This document shows positions 1-8,021 of a stretch of 64,000 nucleotides of DNA, in pieces. Location of the stretch: the NCBI RefSeq assembly GCF_013284245.2, contig NZ_CP085876.1, positions 6,327,501 to 6,391,500 of the forward strand. Direction: 5' to 3'. The translations under genes and the position numbers were made by a program. The notes beneath the pieces are model-generated. The model ran no database searches. It saw nothing but the letters and a program-made list of their open reading frames with translations, and was not told the origin of the DNA. This DNA is from Brevibacillus sp. DP1.3A (GTDB lineage: Bacteria > Bacillota > Bacilli > Brevibacillales > Brevibacillaceae). Position 1 is the first letter of the stretch; each line of letters begins with the position of its first letter.

Positions 1-391
1 TCATAATAGGGAACACGTGTTTAATCGCAACAAAAGGCGCTGTCAGCATAATACTGAGCATTTGTTCAAATTTTGCAGTCGGAAACTCTTCTATTGGAGA
101 GACAAATTGCAATCCGGCATTATTCACTAAGATATCGAGTCTGCCAAAAATCTTGACTGTCTGCTGGATGCACTCCTGCATTTGTTCCTCGTCGGTGACA
201 TTACAACCAAAGCTGATTGCTTCGTGACCTTCCTTTTGCAATTGGGCGGCGGCTGCTTCCGCTGATTCCCCATTCAAGTCCAATATGACGACTTTTGCCC
301 CTTCCTCAGCAAACGTCCGGGCAATCTCCAATCCAATTCCGCTCGCAGCCCCTGTTACTACCGCTACCTGCTGCTCCAATAACTTCTCCAT
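1..391 (-). CDS. SDR-family dehydrogenase, probable 3-hydroxybutyrate dehydrogenase (3' end cut by window)
   Basis: The visible 130 N-terminal residues carry the classical short-chain dehydrogenase nucleotide-binding motif TGAASGIG (residues 13-20), the NAD-type acidic residue after beta-2 (VVILDLN) and NNAGL at about 90-94. The catalytic Ser/Tyr/Lys lie outside the window. The ATG at 391 is preceded by AGGAGAGGAGAT. The gene lies 66 bp downstream of a GntP-family permease on the same strand and behind a sigma-54 promoter, an arrangement that fits uptake and oxidation of 3-hydroxybutyrate or a related hydroxy acid. The SDR family is certain; the substrate is inferred from context only. Confidence 0.8.
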   Translation of the reverse strand, partial: MEKLLEQQVAVVTGAASGIGLEIARTFAEEGAKVVILDLNGESAEAAAAQLQKEGHEAISFGCNVTDEEQMQECIQQTVKIFGRLDILVNNAGLQFVSPIEEFPTAKFEQMLSIMLTAPFVAIKHVFPIM

Positions 392-457
392 ACCCTACTA
401 TCTCCTCTCCTGCTCCTGATTTTCTCTGTCTATAAAACTGCTGATCTCTGATGAAAA

Positions 458-1840
458 TTAGAAAATAGAAACGGCAAATGCCAGAATGAACACGACAGCT
501 GTTTTCAAAACCGTAATCGCAAAAATGTCTTTGTACGATTGACGATGAGTCAAACCAGTAATCGCGAGCAATGTAATGACCGCTCCGTTGTGCGGCAATG
601 TGTCCATACCACCGGAAGACATCGAGGCAATACGGTGCAGCAACTCAGGGCTGATTCCCGCAGCATTTGCCATCTCTAGGTATTGCTTGCTCATAACCTC
701 CAGCGCGATCGACATACCGCCCGACGCTGAACCTGTCACACCTGCCAGTACGTTTACAGCTAGTGCCTCAGAAACCAACGGATGATCACTTGCTCCCATA
801 ATCCAGCCTTGGATGAGCTTGAAGCCCGGCAATGTTTTCACAACGTTTCCGAACCCAACTTCGGAAGCAGTGTTGAAGATCGCCAAGAGAGAACCCATCG
901 CGGCTGCAGTCAAACCACTCGCCAGCTTGTTTTTTACTTGCTTCACATTGATTAAAATTGCAGCAATAATTCCAAGACAGAGCGAAATAATCAGTGACCA
1001 AGAAGATACAACGTTTTTCACTTTCTCAATCTTAAATGATTCTTTGAGGATCCCCGAATCGTACCACGTCTCTACTGTCCAAATCCCTCTGCTGAACATA
1101 TAGTTACCCACAAGCACCAATGCCAACGGGAGAATCGCAACCCAGATGTTCATGTAGGATTCATTTTTGATCAGCTCTGGCTCGTTCGTATGTCCCTCGC
1201 CGTAGCCTTCCCCAGCAGCGGCAGCTTGCTTGCGTCTGCGCTCCAGCCATAGCATCCCGCCAATGAAAACCATGATGGCGCCAATCGTTCCAAGAACAGG
1301 TGCAGCATAAGCATCCGTACCAAAATAAGTCGTAGGAATGATGTTTTGAATCTGTGGTGTACCTGGCAAGGCGTCCATCGTATACGTAAAAGCCCCGAGC
1401 GCAATCGTTCCTGGAATGAGACGCTTCGGAATATTGGCTTCACGGAAAATCGCAGCGGCAAACGGATACACAGCAAATGCCACAACGAACAGGGAAACCC
1501 CGCCATACGTCAAAATCGAACATGCCAGAACGACAGCCAAGATCGCACGATTGGAGCCAAGTGCCTTTACAATCGTGTGGGCAATGGACGAGGCAGCACC
1601 GCTCAACTCCATGACTTTTCCGAAAATGGCACCCAGTAAGAAAATAGGGAAGAATGATTTCACATAGTTTGCTGCATTCGTCATAAAGGTTTCGGTGTAG
1701 CTCGGCAGCAGAGAGATCCCGGAAAGGACAACGGCTAGCAGCGTAAAAATAGGGGCAAATACGATAACAGGATAGCCCCGATACGCAAAAAACATCAGGA
1801 GACCGAGCGAAATCAAGATGGATAACACTTCGATGATCAT
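458..1840 (-). CDS. GntP-family permease (gluconate / 3-hydroxybutyrate type)
   Basis: This 460-residue polytopic membrane protein has the length and character of the GntP family: long hydrophobic helices from residue 5 onward and a C-terminal half with small-residue-rich stretches such as GVTGSASGGMSIAL and SSGGMDTLPHNGAVITLL. GntP proteins are proton symporters for gluconate, 3-hydroxybutyrate and other small hydroxy acids. The ATG at 1840 follows GAAAGGAGAATT. The SDR dehydrogenase follows on the same strand, and a sigma-54 promoter with four activator palindromes lies just upstream, so transcription probably depends on the activator encoded at 2245-3615. The family is firm; substrate 3-hydroxybutyrate is an inference from the dehydrogenase. 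Confidence 0.88.
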   Translation of the reverse strand: MIIEVLSILISLGLLMFFAYRGYPVIVFAPIFTLLAVVLSGISLLPSYTETFMTNAANYVKSFFPIFLLGAIFGKVMELSGAASSIAHTIVKALGSNRAILAVVLACSILTYGGVSLFVVAFAVYPFAAAIFREANIPKRLIPGTIALGAFTYTMDALPGTPQIQNIIPTTYFGTDAYAAPVLGTIGAIMVFIGGMLWLERRRKQAAAAGEGYGEGHTNEPELIKNESYMNIWVAILPLALVLVGNYMFSRGIWTVETWYDSGILKESFKIEKVKNVVSSWSLIISLCLGIIAAILINVKQVKNKLASGLTAAAMGSLLAIFNTASEVGFGNVVKTLPGFKLIQGWIMGASDHPLVSEALAVNVLAGVTGSASGGMSIALEVMSKQYLEMANAAGISPELLHRIASMSSGGMDTLPHNGAVITLLAITGLTHRQSYKDIFAITVLKTAVVFILAFAVSIF

Positions 1841-1926
1841 ATAATTCTCCTTTCAATTTTCTCCTCCGGTTACAGAGGAGATTGTGTGTATTCACTTGGA
1901 GAAAACGCTTTCATATCCAACTCAAT

Positions 1927-1943
1927 TGCATAGACCATGCCAA
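1927..1943 (-). promoter_or_regulatory. Sigma-54 (-24/-12) promoter of the permease-dehydrogenase operon
   Basis: Read on the minus strand the sequence is TTGGCATGGTCTATGCA. The invariant GG and GC doublets are separated exactly as in the sigma-54 consensus (TTGGCACG, four bases, TTGCA), with mismatches only at the seventh and thirteenth positions. It lies about 85 bp upstream of the permease start, and the next gene upstream encodes a sigma-54-dependent activator. Confidence 0.85.
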
Positions 1944-2029
1944 CTCCAGCCGATTCCAGAAAAATCGCTCAACCATACCCGTTCATCGTGCCTGGACTGT
2001 TGGTAAGCAGATGATAGCGCTTGCAATTT

Positions 2030-2163
2030 TTCCGGATTTCCGGAATCTTTTGTCCGGTTTCATGGAATCTAGCAAAAATCTGCCCGCTTTTTCGGGAATC
2101 TGCTCAAGGAAGGCTACTGGGTTTAAGCGGGAGGTCATCTTGCTCTATTCCAGAAAACCGGAA
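2030..2163. promoter_or_regulatory. Four-copy palindromic enhancer (UAS) for the sigma-54 activator
   Basis: Four 16-bp inverted repeats of the form TTCCGG-N4-CCGGAA occur at 2030-2045 (perfect, TTCCGGATTTCCGGAA), 2052-2067 (GTCCGGTTTCATGGAA), 2083-2098 (CCCGCTTTTTCGGGAA) and 2148-2163 (TTCCAGAAAACCGGAA). Each is followed by TCT or TCTAGC. Their centres are 22, 31 and 65 bp apart, close to whole helical turns, and the nearest is about 90 bp upstream of the -24 element. This is the expected geometry of a bacterial enhancer-binding-protein array. Confidence 0.75.
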
Positions 2164-2244
2164 TCTAGCAAAACATTATTCCTGCAGATGAAAAAAGCCG
2201 CGAACCTGGCTCAACGCCACATCCCCGACTTATATGCGCCTCGA

Positions 2245-3615
2245 CTACTGGTACTTCTCCCACTTTTCGTAAAAGCTGGACTTGCTGATTTGCAGCAGCT
2301 TGGCGGCGGTGAGCTTGTTCCCCCCTGCTTGCTGCATCGCTTGGCGAAGTGCTTCCTGCTCAGCCTCTTCTAGGACTTGTTTCAATGGTCGAACGGCATG
2401 CGTTGGAACCGACAAGGACGTAAGCGCCCCTTCGTCAGATACAGGCAGCCAAACATGCTCCTTTTTCAGGACATCGTCTTCGAGTAGATGAAGGGCTCGT
2501 TCCAGCACGTTTTTCAACTCCCGTACATTGCCTGGCCAGGAGTAGCCCCGAAGTACGTTCCACACCTCTTCATCAATGGCCCTGACCGCAACGCCAGTGG
2601 ACTCGCCAAGCTGTTTGAGCAGATTCGAAACCAGCTCCGGCAAATCCTCCAGACGCTCGCGCAACGGAGGAATCGAGAGTGACACGACATTCAACCGATA
2701 ATAGAGGTCCGCCCGAAACTTCCCTTCCTTGATGCTTTGAAGCATGTCCGAATTCGTGGAAGCAATCACTCGCACATCGATTGGCGTCGTCCGAACAGCA
2801 CCTACCCGCTCGACTTCTTTTTCCTGCAAAACACGCAGTAGCTTGGCTTGTAGCGGCAACGGCATGTCCCCGATCTCATCCAACAGAATGGTTCCGTGGT
2901 TAGCCAGCTCGAACTTTCCTTTTTTTCCGCGGCGAACAGCTCCGGTAAACGCTCCTTCTTCATAGCCAAACAGCTCTGATTCCAGCAAAGAATCCGGAAT
3001 AGCGGCACAATTCACCCGAATGAAAGGACCCATTTTGCGCTTGCTCTCGGCATGAATGGCGTGGGCAAACAGCTCCTTGCCCGTCCCACTTTCGCCTGTG
3101 ATGAGCACAGTCGAATCGCTTTTCGCAACTTTCTGAGAAAATTTCTTAAGCTCCTGCAGCTTCTGGCTGTACCCGACGATTTGATCAAAATGATAGGTAG
3201 CCCCCATCCGCCGCCGCAGCTCTTTCTTATAATAGGTCAGCTCATCCTTCAGTTGAGCAACCATCGCAGCCAAAGCAGTAAGCTCTTGCACATCCTGGAA
3301 CAGCACCGTTCCCAGAACGGCAATCACTTTACCTTCGTCCATAATCGGGATGCGATGCGCAATCATGTTCTGTCCTTTTATATGCTGAATGTCGGCGATC
3401 TCGGCAACGCCAGCCTGACCGACAATATGCATCCGCGTGTTTTCGATGACATCCGTCACTGGCTGTCCGATCACGTCCTGTACATTAAGAAATTTCCGAT
3501 AGCTCCGATTCAATAAGAGTATTTTTCCGTCCTTGTCCGTTACGATCATCGGTTCATGGGCATTTTCAAAAACGACCTCAAGCAATTTGCTCATCTGCTG
3601 GAGATTCCAATCCAA
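2245..3615 (-). CDS. Sigma-54-dependent transcriptional activator (PAS - AAA+ - Fis HTH)
   Basis: The 456-residue protein has an N-terminal PAS-like sensor (about 10-115), a short helical linker, then a sigma-54 AAA+ domain with Walker A GESGTGKE (174-181), the sigma-54-contacting GAFTGA loop (221-226) and Walker B ILLDEIGD (243-250). A Fis-type helix-turn-helix ends the protein (QAGGNKLTAAKLLQISKSSF). It starts at a TTG (3615) preceded by AAGGGGGAG at good spacing. It is transcribed toward the permease operon, and the four-palindrome enhancer and -24/-12 promoter lie between them, so it is very probably the dedicated activator. The PAS ligand is unknown. Confidence 0.93.
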   Translation of the reverse strand: MDWNLQQMSKLLEVVFENAHEPMIVTDKDGKILLLNRSYRKFLNVQDVIGQPVTDVIENTRMHIVGQAGVAEIADIQHIKGQNMIAHRIPIMDEGKVIAVLGTVLFQDVQELTALAAMVAQLKDELTYYKKELRRRMGATYHFDQIVGYSQKLQELKKFSQKVAKSDSTVLITGESGTGKELFAHAIHAESKRKMGPFIRVNCAAIPDSLLESELFGYEEGAFTGAVRRGKKGKFELANHGTILLDEIGDMPLPLQAKLLRVLQEKEVERVGAVRTTPIDVRVIASTNSDMLQSIKEGKFRADLYYRLNVVSLSIPPLRERLEDLPELVSNLLKQLGESTGVAVRAIDEEVWNVLRGYSWPGNVRELKNVLERALHLLEDDVLKKEHVWLPVSDEGALTSLSVPTHAVRPLKQVLEEAEQEALRQAMQQAGGNKLTAAKLLQISKSSFYEKWEKYQ

Positions 3616-3728
3616 AACCGGCTCCCCCTTTGTCTGAATGCTGCTGTGTCGAACGTTCGCTCACTACTCGTTACGTTAAAATTATACAGGAACGATCAGG
3701 GGAGGTGTGCTTTTTCATAAAGGCTGTG

Positions 3729-4115
3729 TTATCTAGGCTGCTCTTGTAATTGCTTGACCAATCGCTTGGGAGCCGCGCACATATAGCCTTCCCGTATGTA
3801 ATCCTCGATTTCACCATAGCTAGTCACGTTTTTGTCCAGGATCGAAACCCAGCCGTGATGACCGATGTACGGTGTCTTGTAAAAGTGCTCCTGTGCTAGC
3901 AAAATCTCTTGGGTCGTCTTCAGCACCTTCACAGAAAAGGAGGGGCCTTCAGTGCCCCCCTCTCCCAAAATGACAAACGGCTTGTCGTTTACGCGAAACG
4001 ATGTATGTCCAAAAGCGTCTACCTGCTCCGATACTTCTGGCAACCGCATCGCCAGCTCGCGAACAGCAGCCACCATCTTCAAACCTTCTATAGAAGAAAT
4101 CTGTTCGTGCACCAT
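3729..4115 (-). CDS. MmcQ/YjbR-family protein
   Basis: A 128-residue protein resembling the MmcQ/YjbR family, small proteins with a CyaY-like fold often called DNA-binding, function unproven. Typical features are the N-terminal AVRELAMRLPEVSEQ helix, the FGHTSFRVNDKPFVIL strand region and the W-containing HHGWVSILD segment. The ATG at 4115 is chosen because AAGGGAGG lies 10 bp upstream; a longer reading from TTG at 4142 has no ribosome site. It follows the efflux-pump gene by about 30 bp on the same strand and may be cotranscribed with it. Confidence 0.78.
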   Translation of the reverse strand: MVHEQISSIEGLKMVAAVRELAMRLPEVSEQVDAFGHTSFRVNDKPFVILGEGGTEGPSFSVKVLKTTQEILLAQEHFYKTPYIGHHGWVSILDKNVTSYGEIEDYIREGYMCAAPKRLVKQLQEQPR

Positions 4116-4146
4116 CTGGTCCAAGCCTCCCTTTGCTTCCAAACGC

Positions 4147-5373
4147 TTATATACCAGTCTGTTCTGTACTTTGCACTACGTTTCCTTCCCTCATACGATA
4201 AAGCGGCAAAATAAAGCTGAGACCAATAATCATCAGGAATCCAGCGATCCCATATATGACTGCGAGCGAAAGATGCAGCTTCAATACCCCCGTGATACTC
4301 ATCATGACGACCATGGAGCCTGTAAACAACGGGGTCAGTATTCCATTCACCCGACCGATAAAGGTACTCTCGGTATTTTTAAGCAGCATAGTGTTGATTC
4401 CAATTTGAATGGAGGGCAAGAGCAATCCAGCGATGAACTGGGCAACAAGCGTCAGCCACAGATTCGTGGACATCCCACAAATCGCTACTGCGACCGCATT
4501 TCCAAGAAGTCCCATGACCAATAACTTTTGCGGTGGAATCGTTTTGGCAGCTGCCATCGTCATGGCCCCTCCAGCAATCATCCCCACACCTTGGGCGGTA
4601 ATTAACCATTGCAAGCTTTCTTTTGGCAATTGCAGTTGTTCGGTCACGATAAAAATCCCAAGCGGCTGAATCATTCCCAATGAGAAACCCACAGCCAAAA
4701 AGCAAAAGCCCAGCATTGACAATACGCGACTGGATAGCACATAACGAATCCCGCTGACCATCTCCCCAAGCAGTGCCGTTTCTTGCTGCTCTTCTTTCTC
4801 GACACGATCTGGCGGCAACAAATACAGGACGCCGGCCGCAGAGAGGAACGCTACTGCCGTGATGACCATGGCAACCTCCATCCCCCATTGCTGGAACACA
4901 AACGTACCGACAATTGGACCAAATACCATGAAAATCGCGAAAATAGTCTGGTACGCTGACATTCCTACCTGAAGTTGTTCACCAGGTACATGCAGCTTGA
5001 ACAGCTTCATTCCGGACGGTTGGGAAAACTGAGAAAGAATGGCTGAAATGAGTGTGGCAAAAAAGATGGCCTTCCACGAGCCGTAAACGAAGGTAAGCAG
5101 CACTCCGACAACCGATAGAGCACTGAGTAGCTCACACCAGACCATCGTTTTTCTTGGTTTCCAGCGATCAGCAAACGTACCAGCAAGAAAGGAAAACAGA
5201 AAGATTGGTGCATATTCCGCCACAGAAATCATGGAGACAGCGAACGGATCGCCTCCTGTATGATCCATCACAAAGAGCAGAATCGCCATGTTGCGCACCC
5301 ATACTCCGATTTGCAACAGAAATGCTGATAACAAAATAGCCCTGACATAGCGGTTTTTCAAAACATTTGACAT
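4147..5373 (-). CDS. MFS efflux transporter, MefA-like
   Basis: The 408-residue protein has twelve predicted hydrophobic helices and the loop 2-3 motif GTFADRWKPRK of major facilitator drug exporters. Overall it resembles the MefA-like branch (macrolide-type exporters, DHA3 group). The ATG at 5373 follows AAGGAGG, but that ribosome site is locked inside a predicted hairpin at 5379-5413 ending in a T run, and a 43-codon leader ORF runs into the hairpin. The architecture suggests induction by an inhibitor of translation. The exporter family is fairly certain; the substrate is unknown. Confidence 0.85.
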   Translation of the reverse strand: MSNVLKNRYVRAILLSAFLLQIGVWVRNMAILLFVMDHTGGDPFAVSMISVAEYAPIFLFSFLAGTFADRWKPRKTMVWCELLSALSVVGVLLTFVYGSWKAIFFATLISAILSQFSQPSGMKLFKLHVPGEQLQVGMSAYQTIFAIFMVFGPIVGTFVFQQWGMEVAMVITAVAFLSAAGVLYLLPPDRVEKEEQQETALLGEMVSGIRYVLSSRVLSMLGFCFLAVGFSLGMIQPLGIFIVTEQLQLPKESLQWLITAQGVGMIAGGAMTMAAAKTIPPQKLLVMGLLGNAVAVAICGMSTNLWLTLVAQFIAGLLLPSIQIGINTMLLKNTESTFIGRVNGILTPLFTGSMVVMMSITGVLKLHLSLAVIYGIAGFLMIIGLSFILPLYRMREGNVVQSTEQTGI

Positions 5374-5378
5374 AAAAA

Positions 5379-5413
5379 AGCCTCCTTATCCATTGCGATC
5401 TGGACAGGAGGCT
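5379..5413 (-). promoter_or_regulatory. RBS-sequestering hairpin / attenuator before the MefA-like pump
   Basis: On the minus strand AGCCTCCT (5413-5406) is perfectly complementary to AGGAGGCT (5386-5379); the stem can extend inward by GTCC with GGAT. The 3' arm contains the pump Shine-Dalgarno AGGAGG, and it is followed directly by TTTTTT and the start codon ATG. The structure could therefore act as an intrinsic terminator, as an RBS lock, or as both. The leader ORF ends (TAA at 5388-5386) inside the 3' arm. Confidence 0.7.
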
Positions 5414-5517
5414 ACGCATATTATCGTCAAAAAGACATAGAAACCCTTTGGTGAGTCTAAAAAGGATCTACCATCTATTCGCCAATATGCACATACTACA
5501 CCTATCCAAAAACGCAT
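5386..5517 (-). CDS. Candidate 43-codon leader peptide of the MefA-like pump
   Basis: An ATG at 5517 with a weak GGA seven bases upstream opens a 43-codon frame beginning MRFWIGVVCAYWRIDGR and ending ICVASCPDRNG. It stops with TAA two bases before the GGAGG of the pump gene. Its last codons form the 5' arm of the hairpin at 5379-5413, so a translating or stalled ribosome would change the folding. This is the layout of known attenuator leaders of resistance genes in Firmicutes, but I do not recognise the peptide itself. A second short frame begins at 5419 (MRSLLSRSQWIRRLF) and overlaps the pump start out of frame. Confidence 0.5.
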   Translation of the reverse strand: MRFWIGVVCAYWRIDGRSFLDSPKGFYVFLTIICVASCPDRNG

Positions 5518-5651
5518 CGTTTTATCCGATTAGTTTTGTTGGAAATAGGAGTTAGCAGATCATTGGCTTAATGGTCACCCTTTCTTGTAGAATGACCCAA
5601 GGTTACCACAAAAAGTAATCCTGTGACAAGAAAAATTCACTTGATCTTGTC

Positions 5652-6218
5652 CTATGCCTTGTCGACAAGTGTGATGCGCTCTGCTGCAGGAATGCGCGGC
5701 TGTGCGTTAGGAATCGCGGCTGGATAACCGATATGCAGGTTCCCCAGCACTTTTTCTCCTGGTCGAATGCCCATCGCTTCACGGAATTCAGGCTCGTGAA
5801 TCCACGGGTACGTCTCCCACGTCAGACCGATGCCTTTTTCCCACGCCAGCAAGCTAAAGTTATGAATGACAATGCTGGTCGAAGCGAAATCGTCCTGACG
5901 TGTAATCAGGTTCGGACTTTCTTCCATGATGACCGTCATCAGCATCGGAATCGCCATGATTTTATTGTAAAACTTCTCGCCGACTTCTTTCTTTTTCGCA
6001 GGATCAATCTCCCGCTTTTCCTTCATGATCCGCACGGCCTCGGCGATTCTTCTCTTGCCTTCCCCGTACGTCACAATAAAGCGCCACGGTTGTGTCATGT
6101 GATAATTCGGTGCCCACACGGCTGTATCCATCAGTTCAGTAACCAACGCAGGGTCTACCTCACGATCTGTAAAGCGATGAATCGAGCGACGCTCTCTAAT
6201 CAATTTGGCCAGTTCCAT
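5652..6218 (-). CDS. Nitroreductase-family protein from an internal start within the fusion frame
   Basis: Inside the fused reading frame the ATG at 6218 is preceded by GAGAAGGAGGAGACAGAA, an excellent Shine-Dalgarno at normal spacing. From here the frame encodes 188 residues that correspond to a full-length nitroreductase: the FMN-binding RRSIHRF at the start, APNYHMTQPWRFIV, and the GIGLTWETYPW / NLHIGYP C-terminal part. It could be made as a separate protein whether or not the upstream esterase reads through. In an iron-uptake operon a flavin reductase could reduce ferric siderophore, but that role is inference. Confidence 0.7.
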   Translation of the reverse strand: MELAKLIRERRSIHRFTDREVDPALVTELMDTAVWAPNYHMTQPWRFIVTYGEGKRRIAEAVRIMKEKREIDPAKKKEVGEKFYNKIMAIPMLMTVIMEESPNLITRQDDFASTSIVIHNFSLLAWEKGIGLTWETYPWIHEPEFREAMGIRPGEKVLGNLHIGYPAAIPNAQPRIPAAERITLVDKA

Positions 6219-6992
6219 TTCTGTCTCCTCCTTCTCATTCCAAAGCCATTGCAACGCCCCCGGAAATCTGGCGTTTGCACATTTGCTCAAATGATCCGCT
6301 CCTTCGTCAATGAACAGGACGAGCTGATCTGCTGTGAAGCCACTATCAGCTAATATCTCATGCGCTTCTTTTGTCAGCGGAACCATTTGTTTCTGGATGT
6401 TTTGCTTTTTGGCGCCTTCCTTACTGCCAACATCCATATAGATGCGCAGCCCGGAATGGTACATTTTCTTTTCCCGCATAAACGGAACCATGCCCTCATA
6501 CCAATACGATCCCGAGATGCTGCCGATTTTCGTGAAAACATCCGGATATTGGTGCGCAGCGTACATCGAGATCAAGCCACCAAGCGAAAAACCGATGATC
6601 CCTGTTTTCTCCGGTCTAGGGTCTGTCCTGTACTTGCTGTCGATATACGCCTTACATTCATTGGCGACGTAAGAAAGATACGCATCTCCTTGCCCGCCAA
6701 AATCAATGTTGCGCTCAGGCGAGATCGCTTTGGAAAACCAAGGCGTATAGTCATCCCTGCGGTTTCCTGGCTGGATGCCGACGAGAATCAGCTCAGGAAT
6801 TTTTCCCTCTGCAAACTGATCTTCGATTACATCGAGTGCAGTACTAAACGCAGGATCAAACAAGTCACCGCCATCATGGACATACATGACGGGAAAACGG
6901 GACGTACTCTTGTCATAGGATGGCGGCAAATATACGAGCAGCGCTCGGTGATGGCATACGTCTGCAAACAATTGTCCCTTCAGAATTTGCAC
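5652..6992 (-). CDS. Siderophore esterase-like hydrolase fused in frame to a nitroreductase
   Basis: One uninterrupted 446-codon frame joins two proteins. Residues 1-257 are an IroE/Fes/BesA-like alpha/beta-hydrolase, with LLVYLPPSYD near the start, nucleophile motif GFSLGG (134-139) and the typical AHQYPDVFTKIGSISGS. Residues 259-446 are a complete nitroreductase-family flavoprotein starting MELAKLIRERRSIHRF. The GTG at 6992 follows AGAGGGG and lies 10 bp after the FecCD permease. The hydrolase probably releases iron from an imported ester siderophore. The junction contains a perfect AAGGAGG and ATG, so the fusion may be recent or artefactual (see findings). Confidence 0.75.
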   Translation of the reverse strand: MQILKGQLFADVCHHRALLVYLPPSYDKSTSRFPVMYVHDGGDLFDPAFSTALDVIEDQFAEGKIPELILVGIQPGNRRDDYTPWFSKAISPERNIDFGGQGDAYLSYVANECKAYIDSKYRTDPRPEKTGIIGFSLGGLISMYAAHQYPDVFTKIGSISGSYWYEGMVPFMREKKMYHSGLRIYMDVGSKEGAKKQNIQKQMVPLTKEAHEILADSGFTADQLVLFIDEGADHLSKCANARFPGALQWLWNEKEETEMELAKLIRERRSIHRFTDREVDPALVTELMDTAVWAPNYHMTQPWRFIVTYGEGKRRIAEAVRIMKEKREIDPAKKKEVGEKFYNKIMAIPMLMTVIMEESPNLITRQDDFASTSIVIHNFSLLAWEKGIGLTWETYPWIHEPEFREAMGIRPGEKVLGNLHIGYPAAIPNAQPRIPAAERITLVDKA

Positions 6993-7001
6993 GTCCCCTC
7001 T

Positions 7002-8021
7002 TTATTTTTTTCTTCTACTCAGTAGATAGAAGAAATACGGTACACCGATGATCGAAATGACGATACCCACTGGCAGTTCAATGGGTGTGAACACAGTTTT
7101 GCCGATAAAGTCAGCCGCCACGACCATGAGCATCCCGATTGTTCCCGACAAGGGAAGAACATACCTGTGCTGGATTCCCGTCAGACGCTTCGCAATATGC
7201 GGTGCCATCAAGCCGACGAATCCGATGCCTCCGGAAACCGAGACACACGCGCTCACGATGCCAATACTCGACAGCAGGAGAGTATTGCGCTCCTTTTCCA
7301 CAGACACACCCAGATTCTTGACGGACTCCTCGCTCAGTTGAAGCAAATCGAGAATATGCACCTTGCGCATCAAAACAGGAATGAGTATGACTAGCCATGG
7401 GAGCATCCCAGCAATATGCGTCCAGTTGGCACTCCAAATACTTCCCGAGAGCCATACAGTTGCCATTTCAAAATCATTGGGATTCATTTTTAACGAGAGA
7501 TACAGTGACACGGCACCCAATCCGGAGCCAATCGCGATCCCCACCAGAATCAGTCGTTGTGGGTCAAGCGCTCCGTTACGCCAGGCAAATAAATAAATCA
7601 GTCCAGCCGCAAGCAATCCGCCTGTCAAACCGAACAAAGGCATGGCCATGATGGAATACCAGCTCGCATCCATAAATTGTCCACCGAAGAAAAACATAAA
7701 GGCGACGATAGCGGCTCCTGCCCCAGCATTAATGCCCAGAATCCCCGGATCAGCCAGCCCGTTACGGGTGATCCCCTGAATGACGGTACCAGCGACCCCC
7801 AGACCAAAGCCGACCAACGCCGCAATAACAATCCGAGGCAGGCGAAAATCGAAAATAACCAAATCGTATTCCGCTACAGGATCAATTCGCAATAACGTAC
7901 GGATGACATCCATCACCGTCATGTCAAATACACCGTTGGTCAAACTCATATAAATCGCCAGCAAAATTAAGGCGCTGTTGACGAATAACAGCAAACGAAA
8001 TCTACCTTTTTGATTAGGCAT
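7002..8021 (-). CDS. FecCD-family iron-siderophore ABC permease
   Basis: This 339-residue membrane protein has about ten hydrophobic helices and the FecCD/BtuC signatures: RLPRIVIAALVGFGLGVAG near residue 60, the GLADPGILGINAGAG segment, and the ATPase-coupling region SGGIGFVGLMAPHIAKRL. The ATG at 8021 follows AGGAGGAGG and overlaps the end of the second permease gene by 8 bp, so the two are translationally coupled. Together they should form the heterodimeric channel of a ferric-siderophore importer. No ATPase gene is present in the locus; a shared ATPase such as YusV/FpbC-type elsewhere in the genome is probably used. Confidence 0.93.
   Translation of the reverse strand: MPNQKGRFRLLLFVNSALILLAIYMSLTNGVFDMTVMDVIRTLLRIDPVAEYDLVIFDFRLPRIVIAALVGFGLGVAGTVIQGITRNGLADPGILGINAGAGAAIVAFMFFFGGQFMDASWYSIMAMPLFGLTGGLLAAGLIYLFAWRNGALDPQRLILVGIAIGSGLGAVSLYLSLKMNPNDFEMATVWLSGSIWSANWTHIAGMLPWLVILIPVLMRKVHILDLLQLSEESVKNLGVSVEKERNTLLLSSIGIVSACVSVSGGIGFVGLMAPHIAKRLTGIQHRYVLPLSGTIGMLMVVAADFIGKTVFTPIELPVGIVISIIGVPYFFYLLSRRKK

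Noticed and set aside
1882..2373. 163-codon plus-strand ORF across the sigma-54 enhancer region
   Set aside because: It overlaps the end of the regulator gene antisense, has no convincing family or RBS, and runs through the promoter and four operator palindromes.
5168..5419. 83-codon minus-strand ORF beginning MRSLLSRSQW
   Set aside because: It overlaps the pump gene out of frame for most of its length. Only its first codons lie in the leader, and its start lacks an RBS; the 5517 leader ORF is better placed.
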